The notes under the pieces are model-generated. The model was not told the origin of the DNA. It worked only from the letters and a program-made list of their open reading frames with translations, and made no database searches. From assembly GCA_947632215.1 (NCBI GenBank), contig CANROJ010000004.1:17188-81187 (forward strand): a DNA stretch of 64,000 nt, in the 5' to 3' direction. This document shows positions 61,599 to 64,000 of the stretch, in pieces. Origin of the DNA: an uncultured Flavobacterium sp. (GTDB taxonomy: Bacteria > Bacteroidota > Bacteroidia > Flavobacteriales > Flavobacteriaceae). Each line of letters opens with the position of its first letter. The stretch's first letter is position 1. Position numbers and translations under genes: made by a program.

Positions 61599-62233
61599 AC
61601 AATAATAAAATCATGGAGGTGCTAATATTTTTAACCCGTTTTACAGGGCTTTTGGCAGTGCTTGAAATGTTTGCATTACTTAATTACTCCATTATGAATT
61701 ATGTTGTAATTGAAAATATCTTTGATTCTAAATCGTATTCTACTAGTCAATTAAGAATGTTTCAATACCTAGCAAATGTCTTATATGAAATTGGAATATT
61801 TGTTTTTGTGAGTTTTAGCATCTGTTTCTTAGCTTGGTTTAGCTACGCTTATAAGGTTTTGAAAAAACACAACAAGGCAAACAACGCCTTAATTGGCGCT
61901 AGTCTTTATATGTGGTTTGTACCTATTTTAAACTTCTTTGTGCCTTTTATAATGTTTAAATACCTCTTTGTTGAGAATACTAAGTTAAGCTACCAAAACA
62001 ATGAGAAACCTAGTTTTCGTTTTAGTCCTAGTATTTTAACCTTGTGGTGGGCTAGTTTATGGATATTTATTATACTTACTTTTTTAAGTACCTATTTTTA
62101 CTCCTATTTCCTTTTTATTGATCTATCTTATATTAGTATAGCAAGATACTTTTTTGGTTTTATAGCAATATTTCTATGGTATGATCTTATCTCTATGTAT
62201 CAAAGTATTTTAAATACTCACCGAGTTAAGTAA
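61586..62233 (+). CDS. DUF4328-like membrane protein
   Basis: A 215-residue membrane protein with about six helices. The pattern FLAWFSYAYKVLKKH, then NALIGASLYMWFVPILNFFVPFIMFKYLF and ILTLWWASLWIFIIL is what I recall of the DUF4328 domain (helices around a W-FxPxxNxxxPxxxxxxLW block, then a WW pair). It overlaps the 3' end of the preceding gene by 13 bases, so translation may be coupled; an internal ATG at codon 10 is possible. Function unknown. Confidence 0.72.
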   Translation: MAELNNNKIMEVLIFLTRFTGLLAVLEMFALLNYSIMNYVVIENIFDSKSYSTSQLRMFQYLANVLYEIGIFVFVSFSICFLAWFSYAYKVLKKHNKANNALIGASLYMWFVPILNFFVPFIMFKYLFVENTKLSYQNNEKPSFRFSPSILTLWWASLWIFIILTFLSTYFYSYFLFIDLSYISIARYFFGFIAIFLWYDLISMYQSILNTHRVK

Positions 62234-62337
62234 AGCTACTCAAGCGAGAATTTGATTGTTTTAAGTGAAAATTTAGATTATAAATCAATTAAATATAGGA
62301 TATTTGCGCTTTAAATTTTTTTAAACAAAGTATTGAA

Positions 62338-62664
62338 ATGAATTGGATATTATTGATAATAGGTGGTCTATTTGAAATAGGCTTTACTTTTTGTCTTGGA
62401 AAGGCAAAAGAAGCCCAAGGTAGTGAAGCTATAGGATGGTATATTGGTTTTCTTATTTCTTTAGTGGCAAGTATGACCCTTTTAATTAAAGCTAGTCAAT
62501 CCTTACCCTTAGGAACTGCCTATGCCGTATGGACAGGTATTGGTGCTGTAGGAACAGTTATTATGGGAATTGTATTCTTTAAAGATCCAGCTACATTTTG
62601 GAGATTGTTTTTTATCTTTACTTTGATAGGATCTATTATTGGACTTAAATTTGTTTCCAACTAA
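62338..62664 (+). CDS. SMR family exporter, SugE/Gdx subtype
   Basis: A 108-residue protein with four membrane helices. The essential proton-binding glutamate is in GGLFEIGFTFCLGKA (residue 13). The subtype segment SLPLGTAYAVWTGIGAVGTVIMGIVFF matches SugE/Gdx proteins, which in studied bacteria export guanidinium. It probably acts as a dual-topology dimer. No guanidine riboswitch core is visible in the 104 bases upstream, and no partner SMR gene is next to it, which fits a homodimer. Substrate by homology only. Confidence 0.88.
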   Translation: MNWILLIIGGLFEIGFTFCLGKAKEAQGSEAIGWYIGFLISLVASMTLLIKASQSLPLGTAYAVWTGIGAVGTVIMGIVFFKDPATFWRLFFIFTLIGSIIGLKFVSN

Positions 62665-62695
62665 TCTATTATCACCTCTTAAATAAGTGAAATCT

Positions 62696-62730
62696 AAAAG
62701 CTATTTGTTGTAAAGTAGCTTTTTTTTATT
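62696..62730 (+). terminator. Terminator after the SMR gene
   Basis: AAAAGCTA pairs with TAGCTTTT across a 12-base loop, followed by a T run. Confidence 0.75.
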
Positions 62731-62836
62731 TTTCTGTGTTTTGAAAAATAATCTTATTCAAGGCTAAGGAGTAGACTATTTTGTAAATAGTCTTGTATTT
62801 CCTTAGAGATTTATACTAAAGCAAATATAGCCTTAG

Positions 62837-62844
62837 TATATTTG
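62837..62844 (+). promoter_or_regulatory. TAnnTTTG -7 element for pyridoxal kinase
   Basis: TATATTTG ends at 62844 and contains the TTG that opens the longest frame, so that TTG is not the start codon. Confidence 0.6.
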
Positions 62845-62865
62845 TGGTTTAACAAAATACCTATT

Positions 62866-63708
62866 ATGCAGATGCAACAAAATACGATTATATCTATTCA
62901 AAGTTTAGTTTCTTATGGCTATGTGGGCAATAGTATAGCAAGTTTTGCCATTAGACTTCACTCCATAGAAGTAGTAGTACTACCTACTGTATTGCTTTCT
63001 ACTCATGCAGAAGATAATATTTATTATGGACAAGTCATTAGCCCAGAGCTCTTTGGGTTGTTATTAAAGGGAGTAAAAGAAATCGACTTATCTAAGGCCA
63101 GTAATTATCTAATTACTGGTTATATAAATACCACTGAGCTTATTGGTTTAAGTAAAGAGTTTATCACCCATTGGAAACATGAGAATCCTGGAGCTATATA
63201 TGTATTTGACCCAGTATTTGGAGACACCCGAGCAAATGGTTTATATATAGATGAACATGTGGCAAAGTATTCGGTGGACCATTTGTTGTCTTTGGCAGAT
63301 ATTTTAACGCCTAATCATTTTGAATTAGAGTTTATCTTGGGCCATAGTGTTACAACTAAACAAGAATTAGAGCAAGCTATTTGTAATAATCCAGTCTTGA
63401 AAGAAAAAATAGTAGTGGTTACTGGTGTTGTTCTTCAAGATACCCCAGAGGATATATTAGAGGTTATAATTATAAAGAAAGCTAAAGTGTTTCGTCTTCA
63501 AACCAATTATGTTGACCTTCATGCTGTTGGTACAGGAGATTTATTTACCTCTGTATTTACCAGTCAATTAAGTAAGGGAAGAGATTTAGTTAGTGCCTGT
63601 GAGATAACAATGCGTTTTGTTACTCAGGTACTTAAGAATCTGAAAGAGAAAAAGCAAAAGCAAATTAGCTCAGAATCTATTATGAAATCCCTAGAAATCC
63701 TTTTTTAA
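62866..63708 (+). CDS. pdxY: Pyridoxal kinase
   Basis: A 280-residue ribokinase-fold enzyme that phosphorylates pyridoxal (salvage of vitamin B6 to PLP). Landmarks are ISIQSLVSYGYVGNSIASFA at the substrate site, LPTVLLSTHAED, IYVFDPVFGDTRANGLY, ILTPNHFELEFILG and the ATP/anion hole VDLHAVGTGDLFTSVF with the catalytic aspartate in GTGD. It matches PdxY/PdxK. The ATG at 62866 is used (a second ATG at 62872 is possible), since the longer frame starts inside a promoter element. Confidence 0.92.
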   Translation: MQMQQNTIISIQSLVSYGYVGNSIASFAIRLHSIEVVVLPTVLLSTHAEDNIYYGQVISPELFGLLLKGVKEIDLSKASNYLITGYINTTELIGLSKEFITHWKHENPGAIYVFDPVFGDTRANGLYIDEHVAKYSVDHLLSLADILTPNHFELEFILGHSVTTKQELEQAICNNPVLKEKIVVVTGVVLQDTPEDILEVIIIKKAKVFRLQTNYVDLHAVGTGDLFTSVFTSQLSKGRDLVSACEITMRFVTQVLKNLKEKKQKQISSESIMKSLEILF

Positions 63709-63738
63709 TAGGTTACTTTTTAGTTAAAGTGTATCACA

Positions 63739-63788
63739 GATCCACCCTAAATATTTCTTTAAAAAGAAGTATTTAGGGTGGATTTTTT
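63739..63788 (+). terminator. Terminator after pyridoxal kinase
   Basis: ATCCACCCTAAATA pairs with TATTTAGGGTGGAT across a 16-base loop and is followed by a T run. Confidence 0.9.
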
Positions 63789-64000
63789 GTTTTCTCACGC
63801 CTCTAGAGGCTTTTTAACTAAGTTATCATGTATAGGATTGGTCTTAATAAGGTATATAATAGGTTTGAGCACTAAGTTAGGTAGTTTTTTAAAAAACTTT
63901 GTTTGTTGTCAACTACCTGGATAACAGATGTTTGTAATAAAAGGGCTCCATGTCATAATTATGATCAGTTTTTAAAGGGTATGGCTAGGGTATGGTATAG
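63789..64000. other. Non-coding end of the window
   Basis: No gene recognised. A short hairpin GCCTC-TA-GAGGC followed by five T residues (63799-63815) could be a second terminator. Confidence 0.35.

Noticed and set aside
62234..62337. Possible guanidine riboswitch upstream of the SugE/Gdx-like gene
   Set aside because: The conserved ykkC core is not present in this short spacer.
1..64000. tRNA genes, CRISPR arrays, insertion sequences or prophage
   Set aside because: No cloverleaf, regular repeat-spacer array, transposase, integrase or phage structural gene was recognised in any part of the window.

Overview
The window is a low-GC chromosomal stretch from a member of the Bacteroidota, most likely a flavobacterium (Flavobacteriaceae or Weeksellaceae). 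The evidence is the fused cytochrome c maturation protein CcsBA, the class A RNase P RNA, a five-helix SdhC, a DUF3822-rsmD pair, a murQ-DUF6095 pair, and many copies of the Bacteroidota -7 promoter element TAnnTTTG just upstream of start codons. No tRNA, rRNA, CRISPR array, insertion sequence or prophage was seen.

Layout. 1-4.0 kb: start of an aminotransferase on the minus strand, then ccsBA. 4.0-5.7 kb: a graveyard of decayed accessory genes, namely a lipoprotein remnant, the C-terminal end of what looks like a polymorphic toxin followed 8 bases later by an intact small secreted protein, and a minus-strand remnant with an HEFIH motif. 5.9-12 kb: an extradiol dioxygenase, a ZIP transporter, an rRNA methyltransferase, YceI, a sirtuin and TrmH. 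12-16.4 kb: a murQ-DUF6095-lipoprotein-terC operon, rnpB, and DUF3822-rsmD. 16.4-23.2 kb: RecD-like helicase, KdsB, SRPBCC protein, IlvE, MnmD and a lipoprotein. 23.5-30.8 kb: a large flavin/iron-sulfur dehydrogenase, PyrD, a LysE exporter, HMG-CoA lyase and GuaB. 30.9-32.4 kb: an nhaC gene broken by a one-base deletion and a nonsense codon. 32.6-39.6 kb: two related small lipoproteins, an e(P4) phosphatase, cysE-cysK, a ClC channel and ACP phosphodiesterase. 39.7-49 kb: GlmM, an LpxL-type acyltransferase, a rhomboid protease, a SIMPL protein, an acyl-CoA synthetase, divergent pabB/pabA and an MFS exporter. 50-56 kb: sdhCAB followed closely by a porin and a DASS dicarboxylate transporter. 56.3-64 kb: a secreted Ntn-hydrolase amidase, catalase, a lipoprotein tyrosine phosphatase with two uncharacterised neighbours, an SMR exporter and pyridoxal kinase.

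How genes work together. The 50-56 kb block joins an outer-membrane porin and an inner-membrane dicarboxylate carrier to complex II, which suggests uptake and direct oxidation of succinate-type acids. cysE and cysK make cysteine from serine. pabA and pabB make aminodeoxychorismate for folate. Most of the rest is housekeeping.

I did not find a convincing undescribed system. The most unusual items are the decayed toxin locus with its surviving possible immunity gene, the doubly broken nhaC, several inverted repeats upstream of single genes, and a possible small RNA upstream of cysE. Several start codons were moved downstream because the longest open frame begins inside a TAnnTTTG promoter element.
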